Shown here piece after piece: positions 8,210 through 17,719 of a stretch of 64,000 bases of DNA (its first letter is position 1; each line of letters opens with the position of its first letter). Under the pieces are notes generated by a model. It saw only the letters and a program-made list of their open reading frames with translations, did no database searches and was not told the origin of the DNA. The DNA lies in NCBI RefSeq assembly GCF_014764445.1, contig NZ_CP061721.1, positions 3,224,001-3,288,000 of the forward strand, written 5' to 3'. A program made the translations under genes and the position numbers. Source of the stretch: Pseudarthrobacter sp. BIM B-2242 (GTDB taxonomy: Bacteria; Actinomycetota; Actinomycetes; Actinomycetales; Micrococcaceae).

Positions 8210-9538
8210 TTACCTCCGGGCCGATTTAATGTATTTCACCTTTGAGGCACATCCAGAACGAGAGGAATGCCTTGGAAAGGTAACTACCACAAAGATTCGA
8301 ACGAGCAGAATCGGCAAGACAATTGTAAGGCCATAATATAGGTCAAATGCCGAGCCGCCGAGCATGAACCGGAACGTAACAAGGACAACCACTGCGAGCC
8401 AAAACGATTGAGAGAACTTCAAGGCAAGTGAAGACATGAGGGCCGAAAATAGAATAATTCCAGCTAGAGCGCCGACATAGGAACCGAGAGCCAAAGAGAG
8501 ATATCCAATTGGCGATAAATACTGACCGCTTGCTTCATATCGCAGATATCGAGAGCTCACATCTACCGAAATTTCTTCAGGCTTTTCAGGCCAGATCGCG
8601 CGGGGAATAAATGTGGTTACTACGGCAAGCAGATCGGAGGGCCGCGGTTCTTCGAACGTGAGTATGCGTTGAGAAAACCGATACCCATCCAGAGTATCCA
8701 GGCCAGACTCGTATGGCGCCGTCCAAGGATTCTCAAACGTTTGATCTACTACCTGTTGAGCCGTATATCCATAATTCCGTGTCAAATTTGCGCGCATATT
8801 TGACATAACAGAGCCTGCGAAGGCAAAGACAAGAATCAACGCAACTGCGGACACAAATCGTCGCTTGGTTCTAAATTCGTTTCTGCTGATCATGCCAGCT
8901 ATGAAGGCGATAATCACGACTAGGAGAGGACTTCGCACATTGCCCAGAAGTAGGAAAATGACGCCGCCAGCTAGCAAAAATCCGAAGCTCCTCTTACCAA
9001 AGAACTTATGGTAGCTGATCAACGCGAGGCCAGAAAGTAGGAACGTCCTTAGAAGAACCTCGAATCCCTGCCCACCAGCAGCCCGCTCATCTAGCGCAGG
9101 CGGAGGAAAGATCAGCGTTGCCGACGCGCCCACCACCACAAGTAGCACGGCAACACGCTCGACGCCCCACCAGTTCGGTACTACCTGATCACCACCAGCG
9201 CGCTCCGTGGCTGCCCGCTGTTGCAAAACAAGAAGCCCAACTAGCACATCTGTGACCACGATTAAGCCGAGCTCTAGGCTCCACCGGAGGGCCAAATCCT
9301 GAATTTCAGCTGACACGGGGGGTGCAGCAAACCCGGCTTTGTCTAATTTACTCGTGATGAGGCCAGATTCTTGAAGGTGGGCCGGCACCCACATGAACAG
9401 AACATAGACCAACACGGCGATCGCAGAAACAACGCCTTGTGAGGCACGCCCCGACAGACAGTGTCTCAGCCAACGGGCTAAGCCCAGAAAAGCCACGACT
9501 AGGAATAGCGCTTCATGCAAAGGAATACAGCCTGTCAA
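8210..9538 (-). CDS. Wzy-like polysaccharide polymerase
   Basis: 442-aa multispanning membrane protein with about ten hydrophobic segments and a large extracytoplasmic loop (about residues 225-330) that includes FIPRAIWPEKPEEIS, a WP-x-KP motif seen in repeat-unit polymerases. It would join lipid-linked repeat units outside the membrane after flippase export. It stops 1 nt before the DUF2264 ATG. The start is a TTG with no clear ribosome site, so the N-terminus is uncertain. Wzy proteins are poorly conserved; the call rests on topology, the motif and the neighbouring Wzx and glycosyltransferases. Confidence 0.75.
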   Translation of the reverse strand: MTGCIPLHEALFLVVAFLGLARWLRHCLSGRASQGVVSAIAVLVYVLFMWVPAHLQESGLITSKLDKAGFAAPPVSAEIQDLALRWSLELGLIVVTDVLVGLLVLQQRAATERAGGDQVVPNWWGVERVAVLLVVVGASATLIFPPPALDERAAGGQGFEVLLRTFLLSGLALISYHKFFGKRSFGFLLAGGVIFLLLGNVRSPLLVVIIAFIAGMISRNEFRTKRRFVSAVALILVFAFAGSVMSNMRANLTRNYGYTAQQVVDQTFENPWTAPYESGLDTLDGYRFSQRILTFEEPRPSDLLAVVTTFIPRAIWPEKPEEISVDVSSRYLRYEASGQYLSPIGYLSLALGSYVGALAGIILFSALMSSLALKFSQSFWLAVVVLVTFRFMLGGSAFDLYYGLTIVLPILLVRIFVVVTFPRHSSRSGCASKVKYIKSARR

Positions 9539-9592
9539 TAGTAGTCTGGTAGAGGGCCTCCGCCACTCTCCACCACGGCACGCCTTCCAACA

Positions 9593-10678
9593 CTACGACC
9601 GCGAACCGTCCCGGCAAATTTCTCTAATCAAGCTGTAATGAGCATCCGCCCACACCTTCTCCGATCGCAGCCGCAGGGAGGCCTCCGGCAATTTCTGGCT
9701 CACCAGACTCGCGGCGTCCGAAATAACCTTGGCCAAACCTTCGCCCGTGGGGTAAAACGTGGTGCATAACAGTTCGCGGGCTTCACTCGCAGCATGACAA
9801 TCTTCGGCAATCAACACAGGAACCCCCAAGCGTCTTGCCTCAAGCATAATCATCGGAGAGCCCTCGCGGGCTTCACGCCCAGAAGTGATCACAACCGCGC
9901 TGCATGAGGCCACAACCGGCAAGACGGGCGTAACCAGCCCAAGAAACTGTACATTTTCGGGGCTAATTGATTCGTAATAACCACGGTCTGGTCCATCACC
10001 AGCAATCAGAACTTGTATCTCTGGCTTCAATCTAGCGGCTTCGATCAGCAGCTCAATTCGTTTAGAACGATGCAGTCTACCCGCAAAGAGAAGGCTGGTA
10101 GCTGCGGGAGGACGCCGCTCAACTTGCACTCCGCCAACGTCGATGGAAGGCATGGGATTGGGAATAACCCGACTGGATATTCCTTGGGACAGCAAGGACT
10201 CAGAAACACCCTTGCTTACAGCAACAACAGAACAATACCGGGACTGTCTGGCTAGAAGGCGGAGACCTCCAGGAGGAAAGTTCTCAGGCAGCGGCCCATG
10301 CTCGGTCCACAGAATCGGAAGTCCCCGGAGAAAGAATGGCAATGTCAACTTCTCTTTAAAATACTGGACGTGGATAACGTCATAACTCTTTCGCTTTGCG
10401 ATTTTGTAAGAGTTGATCATTGGAGCAACCAAGCTAAAAATTTGGAAAATCAAACCTCGTCTGCGAGTGAGCTTCGGGGACCTTCCGACCGGCCGGACGG
10501 CGCCTACAACTTTTGGCCATTGCGGAAGGCTACCCACCAGGTCAACGGTAACCCGGCCGTCTTTGACGAGATGACTATACAGTCTATACAGGTACTGCTC
10601 ACCGCCACCGGAGATGTCAGAACTCACGATCAAACCGACTCGAATGGGCTCTCTTGCAATATCATTTTCCGCGCGCAC
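9593..10678 (-). CDS. GT4-type glycosyltransferase
   Basis: 361 aa with two Rossmann halves of the GT-B fold. The N-terminal half opens with VGLIVSSDISGGGEQYLYRLYSHL, and the C-terminal nucleotide-sugar part shows LLFAGRLHRSKRIELLIEAARL, LIAGDGPDRGYYES and REGSPMIMLEARRLGVPVLIAE, the last carrying the GT4 EX7E-type glutamates in an altered form. It would add a sugar to the lipid-linked repeat unit on the cytoplasmic face; donor and acceptor cannot be read. The GTG start overlaps the flippase end by 17 nt. Confidence 0.85.
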   Translation of the reverse strand: MRAENDIAREPIRVGLIVSSDISGGGEQYLYRLYSHLVKDGRVTVDLVGSLPQWPKVVGAVRPVGRSPKLTRRRGLIFQIFSLVAPMINSYKIAKRKSYDVIHVQYFKEKLTLPFFLRGLPILWTEHGPLPENFPPGGLRLLARQSRYCSVVAVSKGVSESLLSQGISSRVIPNPMPSIDVGGVQVERRPPAATSLLFAGRLHRSKRIELLIEAARLKPEIQVLIAGDGPDRGYYESISPENVQFLGLVTPVLPVVASCSAVVITSGREAREGSPMIMLEARRLGVPVLIAEDCHAASEARELLCTTFYPTGEGLAKVISDAASLVSQKLPEASLRLRSEKVWADAHYSLIREICRDGSRS

Positions 10679-11948
10679 TGTTAATAACCCCCACTAGACT
10701 AGTCGATTCTATTTCCGTTACACCGCGCCTCGAGGGGCGATTTCTAAACACAAAAAGAATGAGAATTGCAATAAATAAGGCCGACACTTGGCTGAATAGA
10801 GAAATATAGGCAGCACGCGTGCTGTTCATAGCATCGCCGACGTAGATGAATCCTGCAATTGTTACCAGTAATCCTCCCAGCGGGATCAACGAAGACATTG
10901 CAGGCTTACCCCGACCTGCAATTATTGAAATCAGGGTCATTGAAATGCATGCAAAGCCCGTGCCGATTACTAGGACTTGGACGGAAGCTACGCTCGGAAC
11001 GAAACTTGCTCCAAAAAACAGAGGTACAAGCCCCGGAGCAATGGTGGCCAAAATTGCACTCGCCCCTACGGCCGCCACCAGAAATGGGCCGACCGCCTTA
11101 GCCACTTGTAAGGTCGAGGCACCCTTTCCTGACTCGTGCAAGGCGTTCCTTGCCGCCAGAGCCCCGAAGATCAGAGGCACCTCTGCGACAGTCACGGCAA
11201 TTGAATAGTAGCCGAGTTCCCGGCTCGGAGAGACCAAAGGGAGAAGGACCTGGTCCAAACGATTATTGGCTACGATAGCAATGGTCCCCAGCGAAGCCCC
11301 AAGCGAGTATTTGGCAACTTCCGCATACCGGATCCGTCCCCGCCCGAAAACTACACCGCTCCCAGGTGTCCAAAGTATCAAGGCCGCGACGCAGAAAGCG
11401 GCTAGCGATCCTAGTGCAAACGATGGCGCATACGCTATTCCTAGGAACGCCAGAACAACAACCACTGCGAAACGCAGCAAGGCAAAGCTGAATCTTTCAG
11501 CATCAAGTTTCCGCCAGCGACCTTGTCCTTGCCAAAATCCGCGTCTAATTTGGATTACAGCAGATGGAAATATAATAGCCCAACATAAAATTAAACTGCC
11601 TAACGGAAGGTTTTGTTGCCTACTCACCTCCCCGGCGTAGATGCACATGCCGATAAACGTCAGCACGGCTGGAACGATAGCCAAAACGATCCCTCTGCGA
11701 TAGACAGAACCCGCTCTAGCCCCTTTTGCAGAAAAATAGGCGACGGCCGCAGGAATGCCCAAGCTTGCTACCGCACCTGCTAAAGTAATTGGTTCCATTA
11801 TGCTCGCGAACTGCCCGCGCCCATCGGGACCCAACGCGCGGGCAAGTATCGGGCCACTGAGCAGCCCAAGGATCGGGCCGGCGCCATAAGCGAGTGAACC
11901 GCGAAGAATCGGCCAAAGCCTTCGCACAAATGATTCCAGCCCTTTCAA
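10662..11948 (-). CDS. Wzx-like polysaccharide flippase
   Basis: 428 aa with about 12 hydrophobic segments and the MATE/MOP-type opening AYGAGPILGLLSGPILARALGPDGRGQFAS, where the 'LGPxGxGxF' turn is typical of oligosaccharide flippases. It would move the undecaprenyl-linked repeat unit across the membrane for the Wzy polymerase. The TTG start overlaps the acyltransferase stop by 4 nt, so the genes are translationally coupled. The last residues overlap the next glycosyltransferase. Confidence 0.88.
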   Translation of the reverse strand: MKGLESFVRRLWPILRGSLAYGAGPILGLLSGPILARALGPDGRGQFASIMEPITLAGAVASLGIPAAVAYFSAKGARAGSVYRRGIVLAIVPAVLTFIGMCIYAGEVSRQQNLPLGSLILCWAIIFPSAVIQIRRGFWQGQGRWRKLDAERFSFALLRFAVVVVLAFLGIAYAPSFALGSLAAFCVAALILWTPGSGVVFGRGRIRYAEVAKYSLGASLGTIAIVANNRLDQVLLPLVSPSRELGYYSIAVTVAEVPLIFGALAARNALHESGKGASTLQVAKAVGPFLVAAVGASAILATIAPGLVPLFFGASFVPSVASVQVLVIGTGFACISMTLISIIAGRGKPAMSSLIPLGGLLVTIAGFIYVGDAMNSTRAAYISLFSQVSALFIAILILFVFRNRPSRRGVTEIESTSLVGVINSARGK

Positions 11949-12526
11949 GACGATGTCGCCGTCTTTGGCTCTGTCTCTAGGGGTAGTGTTCGGACAAGCC
12001 GGGCGGGAACCCCCACATATAATCCATGAGGTTCGCAGTCAGTTGAGACTAATGCAGAGGCGCCGATGACAGCACCGTCTCCAATGGTTACACCTGGGAG
12101 GATCACTGCATTCGACCCAATGAAAACACCGTCTCCGACTAGGACACCAGCGCTCTTCCCGCTTCCTGCCCTACAGTCGGGATCCGATATGTCATGGTCT
12201 GTATTGAGAAACTTAACACCAATTCCAATGCCGACACGATCACCAATTCTAACTCCTGCCCGATTATCGAATACGCAAGCATAGTTGATCGTAGACCCGC
12301 GGCCGACAGTAAGCCTACGGCTGCGAATTAGACAACCAGGCCGCACCAAAGTAGACCAAGCTATGTCTATCTTCATTGCCCGATAGAGGAGTGTGCGAAC
12401 ACGGCCGGAAACACAACTCGAAGCTGCCACGGAATTCACGACTGAATGCCACCACAAAGGCTGCGGTTCGCCTCCATCACAGAGGAAGACCTGTCTGACT
12501 CCCTTAGCAATCGAAGAGAATCCCAT
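11945..12526 (-). CDS. hexapeptide-repeat acyltransferase
   Basis: 193 aa with a left-handed beta-helix made of hexapeptide repeats (VRPGCLIRSRRLTVGRGS, then VLVGDGVFIGSNAVILPG and VTIGDGAVIGASALVS) and the histidine-containing turn FLNTDHDISD, where H is the usual catalytic base. It probably O-acetylates a sugar of the repeat unit. The ATG at 12526 shares its A with the upstream TAA stop (TAATG); an upstream in-frame codon gives a longer frame but would overlap the upstream gene more. Confidence 0.82.
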   Translation of the reverse strand: MGFSSIAKGVRQVFLCDGGEPQPLWWHSVVNSVAASSCVSGRVRTLLYRAMKIDIAWSTLVRPGCLIRSRRLTVGRGSTINYACVFDNRAGVRIGDRVGIGIGVKFLNTDHDISDPDCRAGSGKSAGVLVGDGVFIGSNAVILPGVTIGDGAVIGASALVSTDCEPHGLYVGVPARLVRTLPLETEPKTATSS

Positions 12527-13713
12527 TATATGTTCCCGCGTTCGGGCTTGTGGGGCCCCAAAAGTCCAGTCAGAAGCCTCTCCGCCTCCTCTGTTCTCCG
12601 CGTCCACGAATGATCGGAAGCATCAAGTGTTCGTACTTCAGCCTGCTCCTCAGTAAATATCCCAAGTTCATGCAATACCTTCTCGATGAAGGCCTCCTTG
12701 TTGTCTGCTAAGTGCAACCCACTTATTTGTCTCTCTTTCAGACTGGGTAAGGGGGTTGAAACAACAGAAAGTCCAGAAGCTAAGTACTCGTAAACCTTCA
12801 TGGGAAACACGCCTGCAGTATATTCGTTTATATGGTAAGGAATAAGTCCTACTTTAGACTTCGAGAACTCTACGGCCAATTCGGCTAGTTCTAGGTTTCC
12901 TAGATAGTCGACGAACGGATGATTCAATACGGAGCTAAGCGCGCCTGACAGAGGTGTCCCGTCAATATTGATTGGACCGGCAAGCGCGACCTTCACACCG
13001 CTCTCAGCAAGATCCAGCAAGAGCTCTGCCTGGACTTTTGTTGGCGTCAAGTTCCCGGCAAATATTGCGCGTCGAAGTCTGTCATTCTTTGTGCCCGAAA
13101 ACAGCTCCACCGACGCGACGTTTTCCCATAAAACGACATCGGGGGCCCCGAGGGAATCCAGGTGTTGTTTGACACCCTGACTGCTCGCGATCACGACCTC
13201 TGCAGCACGCACGAGCTCTTTTTCTGCAGCAAGCAAAGCTGCGGTTGGAATGCCCGGAATCGTGTGAAGTAGATCAACTGAATGGTACACAACGTTACCG
13301 AAGTGAGAATCCAATCCGTAGTTCAAGGGACTGAAAGTCCAATATACAACTGAATCGCCAGGAACCGGCAGTTTTGGTTTTAGCATGGAGCGAATCAGAA
13401 TACTATTCAGCATACGAACTAACCGAAATTGATGGAAAGGAATCACAAGCGGCCGAACGACCTCAGGACGGTTAGTTGTCCTGTTAGCAGCCGGCCCTTC
13501 CTTTAGGTTGGCCCGGCGCAGTTTCTGCCAGATTCGCCCCAGATCACGTCTCGAGAAAGTGGGGCGTCGCAAACCGAGGGACTCAATATAGACCACTCTG
13601 TGGTTCGATATAAGCCCGCTTGCCAGGTGTTGCTTGTTCGTCCAGACCTCGCTCTCAAAGTCTGCCGTCGAGAGTATGACGACAGTGCTGTCTGGACCAG
13701 GATTCTTGACCAT
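12526..13713 (-). CDS. glycosyltransferase, GT-B fold
   Basis: About 395 aa. The N-terminal half (VVILSTADFESEVWTNKQHLASGL) resembles glycosyltransferases such as TuaH that act on surface polysaccharides; the C-terminal half shows AIFAGNLTPTKVQAELLLDLA, VKVALAGPI and VFPMKVYEYLASGLSVVSTPLPSL, the donor-binding end of a GT4-like enzyme. Specificity is unknown. The ATG at 13713 is taken as the start; an in-frame GTG at 13752 would add 13 residues, and neither has a good ribosome site. It lies between two other transferase genes in the operon. Confidence 0.8.
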   Translation of the reverse strand: MVKNPGPDSTVVILSTADFESEVWTNKQHLASGLISNHRVVYIESLGLRRPTFSRRDLGRIWQKLRRANLKEGPAANRTTNRPEVVRPLVIPFHQFRLVRMLNSILIRSMLKPKLPVPGDSVVYWTFSPLNYGLDSHFGNVVYHSVDLLHTIPGIPTAALLAAEKELVRAAEVVIASSQGVKQHLDSLGAPDVVLWENVASVELFSGTKNDRLRRAIFAGNLTPTKVQAELLLDLAESGVKVALAGPINIDGTPLSGALSSVLNHPFVDYLGNLELAELAVEFSKSKVGLIPYHINEYTAGVFPMKVYEYLASGLSVVSTPLPSLKERQISGLHLADNKEAFIEKVLHELGIFTEEQAEVRTLDASDHSWTRRTEEAERLLTGLLGPHKPERGNI

Positions 13714-13789
13714 ATGAATACTAACCAATACATTCTGGCGAAATCTCGCCACTATTTCACGGCGGTTCTACCCGGCGCCGGGCATCTTG

Positions 13790-14938
13790 CTATTTTGACT
13801 TCGTTGATTGAGGAAGGCCAAGCCCGGATACGGAGTCCGATTCATCCTTGATCCAACTTGTAAGCGAAGTTCGAAAGACGTCATTGCCAAAAGCCCTAGC
13901 CCTGCGACGGCATGCCTCTGTATCTAAGGACGCGGCAGCGGATAGCGCGTCAACGAATTCACGCCCACCGAAGTCCTCCAGGAGGAAACCGGTTTCACCG
14001 TGAAGAACTGTTTCCGAGGCTCCGCCTATGTTTCGGGCGATGACAGGTGTCCCAGTCGCCATTGCTTCAACAGGCATAATTCCAAAGTCTTCAATCGGCG
14101 GAAAGACGTAGACGAGACTTCGCCGATACAACTCACGCAACAAAGTCTGTGAGGGACGGTCAATAAACGTCACCAGATTCGGAAATTCGTCGGCCATTGC
14201 CCTGAGGGCACCGAGGCTAGGGCCGCTCCCGGCAAGTACAACTTTGACCCCGGCAACGTTCCCCGCTCGGATTACCTGATCCAATTGCTTGTAGGGAACA
14301 AAGCGCGACGCCCCCAAGATGAATTCCTTCGGAAGATCGGATAGTATGCGCTCTTCATCGGCAGTGAACGCTCCATCCTCGCCGCCGCTGTAAGCGGTCA
14401 CATCAACCGGAGGATAAATAACTGTGCTTTCGCGGTCCCAGAAATCTGCGATGCGCTGCTGCACGAAGCGGCTGATGGCCGCAATTGCATGCGGCTCTTG
14501 CGCACGACGGGCGTCGAGATGGCGGAGCGGTTTGGACGCCTGTTTCGCCGCCCAGGACGTTCCGCGCGAATCTATTTCGGGAGTCCAGATGTAACGTGCG
14601 GGGGTGTACGCATATACGAATTTGGGGCTTGATCGAGCTGCTCCAGCGAAACGAGCATGATGAGCGAATAAGTGAGAGCTGCACAGCACCCACTCAGCAT
14701 CGGAGTTACCGAGATTTCTCCAAGTCAACGGCATGAAGGGTAGTGCGAAACTTTTCTTTTTTCTGAGAGGAGTTTCCGCTAGCCATGTTTCGTGAACTCG
14801 TGATGAATCAAAGCGTCCTGGGGCATCATTCCAAAGGGTCCAAATGGGAGCGTCTGGAAACGCAGCAGCCATCTGGTCGATAACTTTTTCTGCCCCACCA
14901 TGGGGCTCCAACCATTCATGCACTATCATTCCAGGCAT
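13790..14938 (-). CDS. GT4 glycosyltransferase
   Basis: 382 aa. Starts [20 protein letters not shown], where GGAE is the usual acceptor-side glycine loop. The donor site has [34 protein letters not shown] and [23 protein letters not shown], in which E-x7-E is the GT4 signature. The close match to the WbaZ/mannosyltransferase type of GT4 and the neighbouring GDP-mannose enzymes make a mannose-derived donor plausible, but that is inference. The ATG at 14938 is 5 nt after AAGGAG, so the longer upstream frame is rejected. Confidence 0.87.
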   Translation of the reverse strand: MPGMIVHEWLEPHGGAEKVIDQMAAAFPDAPIWTLWNDAPGRFDSSRVHETWLAETPLRKKKSFALPFMPLTWRNLGNSDAEWVLCSSHLFAHHARFAGAARSSPKFVYAYTPARYIWTPEIDSRGTSWAAKQASKPLRHLDARRAQEPHAIAAISRFVQQRIADFWDRESTVIYPPVDVTAYSGGEDGAFTADEERILSDLPKEFILGASRFVPYKQLDQVIRAGNVAGVKVVLAGSGPSLGALRAMADEFPNLVTFIDRPSQTLLRELYRRSLVYVFPPIEDFGIMPVEAMATGTPVIARNIGGASETVLHGETGFLLEDFGGREFVDALSAAASLDTEACRRRARAFGNDVFRTSLTSWIKDESDSVSGLGLPQSTKSK

Positions 14939-14967
14939 ATATTCTCCTTTTCGTTCACCTATGTTCC

Positions 14968-15927
14968 CTAAGTGACGATTTTCAGGTCGTTTTGTACCAT
15001 CCTGCTTGCGATCTCGAAGAATGGCACGGTGGGCCGCCAGCCCAATGTAAGCGCAGCCTTCGCTGGGTCTCCACGCATCTCCGGGGCATCGGCTGGACGA
15101 GCAAGCGTAGGGTCCAGGAGAACGTATCTCTCCCAATCATGTATTCCCGCCGACTCGAAGGCGGCTTGGACGAACTCGCGTAGGCTATGCGATTCACCTG
15201 TTGCAACAACGTAATCGTCGGCTGCCTCCGTACTTGACATTCGGATCATCGCATCCACGTAGTCCGGCGCCCATCCCCAATCTCGCCTTACGTCCAAATT
15301 TCCCAGTCGTAGAGTATCCTGCAGACCTGCTGCAATCTTCGCTACGCCTAAGGTGATCTTCCGAGTTACAAATTGCTCAGGTCGCCGCGGGGATTCATGA
15401 TTGAAAAGGATCGCTGCCGACGAATGGAGACCACGGTTCCTATACATGGCAACCATATGATGTGCATAAGCTTTGGCAGCGCCGTAGGGATTTACCGGCC
15501 GCACAACAGAGGTTTCTGTTTGTGGATTATCCCGTGAAATCCCGAAGATCTCCGCGCTAGACGCCTGTACGAATTTTACAGGTCTCCCCAGCCGCTCTTG
15601 AAGGCGCCAAGCCCCTTCAAGAAGTTCAGCTGTAGCGGCACCCGTTACAACTGCAGTGCGAGTCGGTGCCCCCCAAGAAGCGGCCACTGACGAGATGCCG
15701 CCCAAATTGAAAATCACATCCGGTTCAGACGCATCCACAGCTTTCCTGATGGATTCATCATCGGCCAAGTCTCCAAAATGCGTCGTAACGCCTGAATCCA
15801 AGGCTTCGGCTTCTGTGTCGTGTCGGCGCACGAAAACATGTATGTCGTAGCCATCTGCAAGTAGCATCTCTTGGAGGTAGCTGCCATCTTGCCCCGTACT
15901 TCCGGTGATTAATGCTCTCGGGCTCAC
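14968..15927 (-). CDS. GDP-mannose dehydratase/4-keto reductase family SDR
   Basis: 319 aa extended short-chain dehydrogenase. NAD(P) loop [10 protein letters not shown] at residues 8-17, catalytic serine region QASSAEIFG, and YGAAK as the YxxxK catalytic pair; the FNHESPRR loop and [14 protein letters not shown] are GDP-mannose dehydratase-like. It is a diverged paralogue of the next gene. A partner role as the 4-keto reductase that makes GDP-D-rhamnose (Rmd-like) is plausible; GDP-6-deoxytalose or a second dehydratase are alternatives. Confidence 0.8.
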   Translation of the reverse strand: MSPRALITGSTGQDGSYLQEMLLADGYDIHVFVRRHDTEAEALDSGVTTHFGDLADDESIRKAVDASEPDVIFNLGGISSVAASWGAPTRTAVVTGAATAELLEGAWRLQERLGRPVKFVQASSAEIFGISRDNPQTETSVVRPVNPYGAAKAYAHHMVAMYRNRGLHSSAAILFNHESPRRPEQFVTRKITLGVAKIAAGLQDTLRLGNLDVRRDWGWAPDYVDAMIRMSSTEAADDYVVATGESHSLREFVQAAFESAGIHDWERYVLLDPTLARPADAPEMRGDPAKAALTLGWRPTVPFFEIASRMVQNDLKIVT

Positions 15928-15934
15928 AATAGCC

Positions 15935-16918
15935 TCAGTGGACCAACGCCGATTGCTCGGCTAGGTCGGCCTCAACCATCAATTTGATCAACTCATCGAA
16001 GCCGACGGCCGGCTTCCACCCGAGAACTTCACGGGCTTTTGACGCGTCTCCGACGAGCAAATCCACTTCTGCCGGTCGCATAAACCGGGGGTCTTGCTCG
16101 ACATACCGGGCCCAGTCGTCGACGCCTACGGCCTTGAAGGCGGCGTCAAGAAGGTCACGAATGGAATGAGTTTCACCAGTGGCGATGACATAATCGTCTG
16201 CAACGGGCTGCTGAAGCATCCGCCACATTGCCTCTACGTAATCCCCGGCGAATCCCCAGTCCCGCTTTGCGTCCAGGTTCCCCAAGGTCAGCGAGTCCTG
16301 CAAACCGAGCTTGATGCGCGCAACTGCCATAGTGACTTTGCGTGTTACAAATTCAGGGCCCCTTCGAGGAGATTCGTGGTTGAAAAGAATCCCGCTAGAC
16401 GCGTGCATGCCGTACGACTCGCGATAGTTGATAGTCATATAGTGACCGAAAACTTTAGCGACTCCATAAGGAGAGCGAGGCCAAAGGAGTGTACTTTCTC
16501 GTTGGGGCACATCCTGCACCTTGCCAAACATCTCGGACGACGACGCTTGATAGAATCGAACCTTTTCGATGTCATCGCCTGCATAGAGTCGCGTTGCCTC
16601 CAGCATGTTTAGGACGCCCTTGCCTGTCACATCCGTGGTCAGAGCTGCGTTCTCCCACGAGTATGCAACAAATGAGACCGCTCCCAAGTTGTAGATCTCA
16701 TCTGGCTGAGCAACGGCCAAGATCCTCACAAGGCTAGACACATCGGTGAGATCCCCCGTTAACACCTGGACTTCCGGAGCAACTCGACGAAGCACGTCAA
16801 GCTTAGGATTATTTTGACCACGTACGAGCCCGAAGACCTCATAGCCTTTTGACAGCAACAGCTCTGACAGATACAGGCCGTCTTGACCGGTAATCCCGGT
16901 GATAAGTGCTCGAGGCAC
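15935..16918 (-). CDS. gmd: GDP-mannose 4,6-dehydratase
   Basis: 327 aa SDR that converts GDP-mannose to GDP-4-keto-6-deoxymannose. Motifs: [15 protein letters not shown] (cofactor loop), [10 protein letters not shown] with catalytic Ser/Glu, YGVAK (YxxxK), [16 protein letters not shown] and [21 protein letters not shown], all standard for Gmd. The GTG at 16918 is 6 nt after AAGGGGG; a longer frame to 17035 lacks such a site. First gene of the leftward run. No mannose-phosphate guanylyltransferase is in the window, so GDP-mannose must come from elsewhere. Confidence 0.92.
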   Translation of the reverse strand: MPRALITGITGQDGLYLSELLLSKGYEVFGLVRGQNNPKLDVLRRVAPEVQVLTGDLTDVSSLVRILAVAQPDEIYNLGAVSFVAYSWENAALTTDVTGKGVLNMLEATRLYAGDDIEKVRFYQASSSEMFGKVQDVPQRESTLLWPRSPYGVAKVFGHYMTINYRESYGMHASSGILFNHESPRRGPEFVTRKVTMAVARIKLGLQDSLTLGNLDAKRDWGFAGDYVEAMWRMLQQPVADDYVIATGETHSIRDLLDAAFKAVGVDDWARYVEQDPRFMRPAEVDLLVGDASKAREVLGWKPAVGFDELIKLMVEADLAEQSALVH

Positions 16919-17719
16919 AGTTCCCCCTTGTTTCTTTGAAATCTTGCATCGAGCAGACGTACGAGGCTGCCATATGGTCGGAACGAATGGTGAGGTCGGC
17001 TTAAAATTGCCGGTCCGACCAGCTATGTTCGGCACCTACCCTAGCGTTGCCGGGTGTCACTTGATGAAGTGCTTGCGCTCATTGTTACCACCAGCGGCAA
17101 GCTTGGAGCCTATGTTACGCGAAACGCTGCGAGGCGATGACAGGATCTGCGGATTCGCTCCGGGGCAAGATGCTGTTGGCAACGAATCTCCCATGCGATA
17201 TGGATAACAGGCGTGCTCCGTGATGTTAGAAGTTTCTGTGGCTCAGGAGACGGATCTTTAGCCTCGTAGATTGCTGCGGCCGGCTCGGTCCGTTTCGTGT
17301 TGTTCCTGCCCTAAGTTGCTGGGGGATCCCCCCGCCCTCACTGCACTGTGGCCGTTTGAGAGATCGACCACGCAAATTACTCCGATTGCTGATCAATCCC
17401 TTCGGAGTTTGTGACGGACCGGCTAACTAGACGAGGCGCTAACGTAACTGAAATGAAAGCGTCGGGCCGCCCCCTAAGCGAGCTGGCAGTCTTACAGATT
17501 CCCTCCTTGGGCTCGGTAGAAGCGCGGGCCCCGTCAAGAATCTTCGTATATGCCTTGGTCCTCGGCGGGTCCGGTTCATTTCATCAACGATGTGCCGCGT
17601 GCCAACCTGCTACTAACACTCATTCCTGGTGGCGTCACCGTGCCCCATTTTCCGCGGGATACAATCAAGTGGCTTGTCTCCGTGGGGGGGCATGGATACA
17701 GCGCTAGAAAGGTCTCATC
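16919..17719. other. 801-bp divergent intergenic region
   Basis: Lies between the leftward gmd operon and the rightward tyrosine autokinase gene, so it must carry promoters for both halves of the locus. Two open frames of about 100 codons (16899-17207 and 17411-17707) show no recognisable domain and lack good start sites. I see no clear operator, riboswitch or tRNA. Its length suggests long leaders or lost coding sequence. Confidence 0.6.

Noticed and set aside
17411..17707. 98-codon frame before the first autokinase gene
   Set aside because: No recognisable domain, no signal peptide and no convincing ribosome site; left as intergenic.
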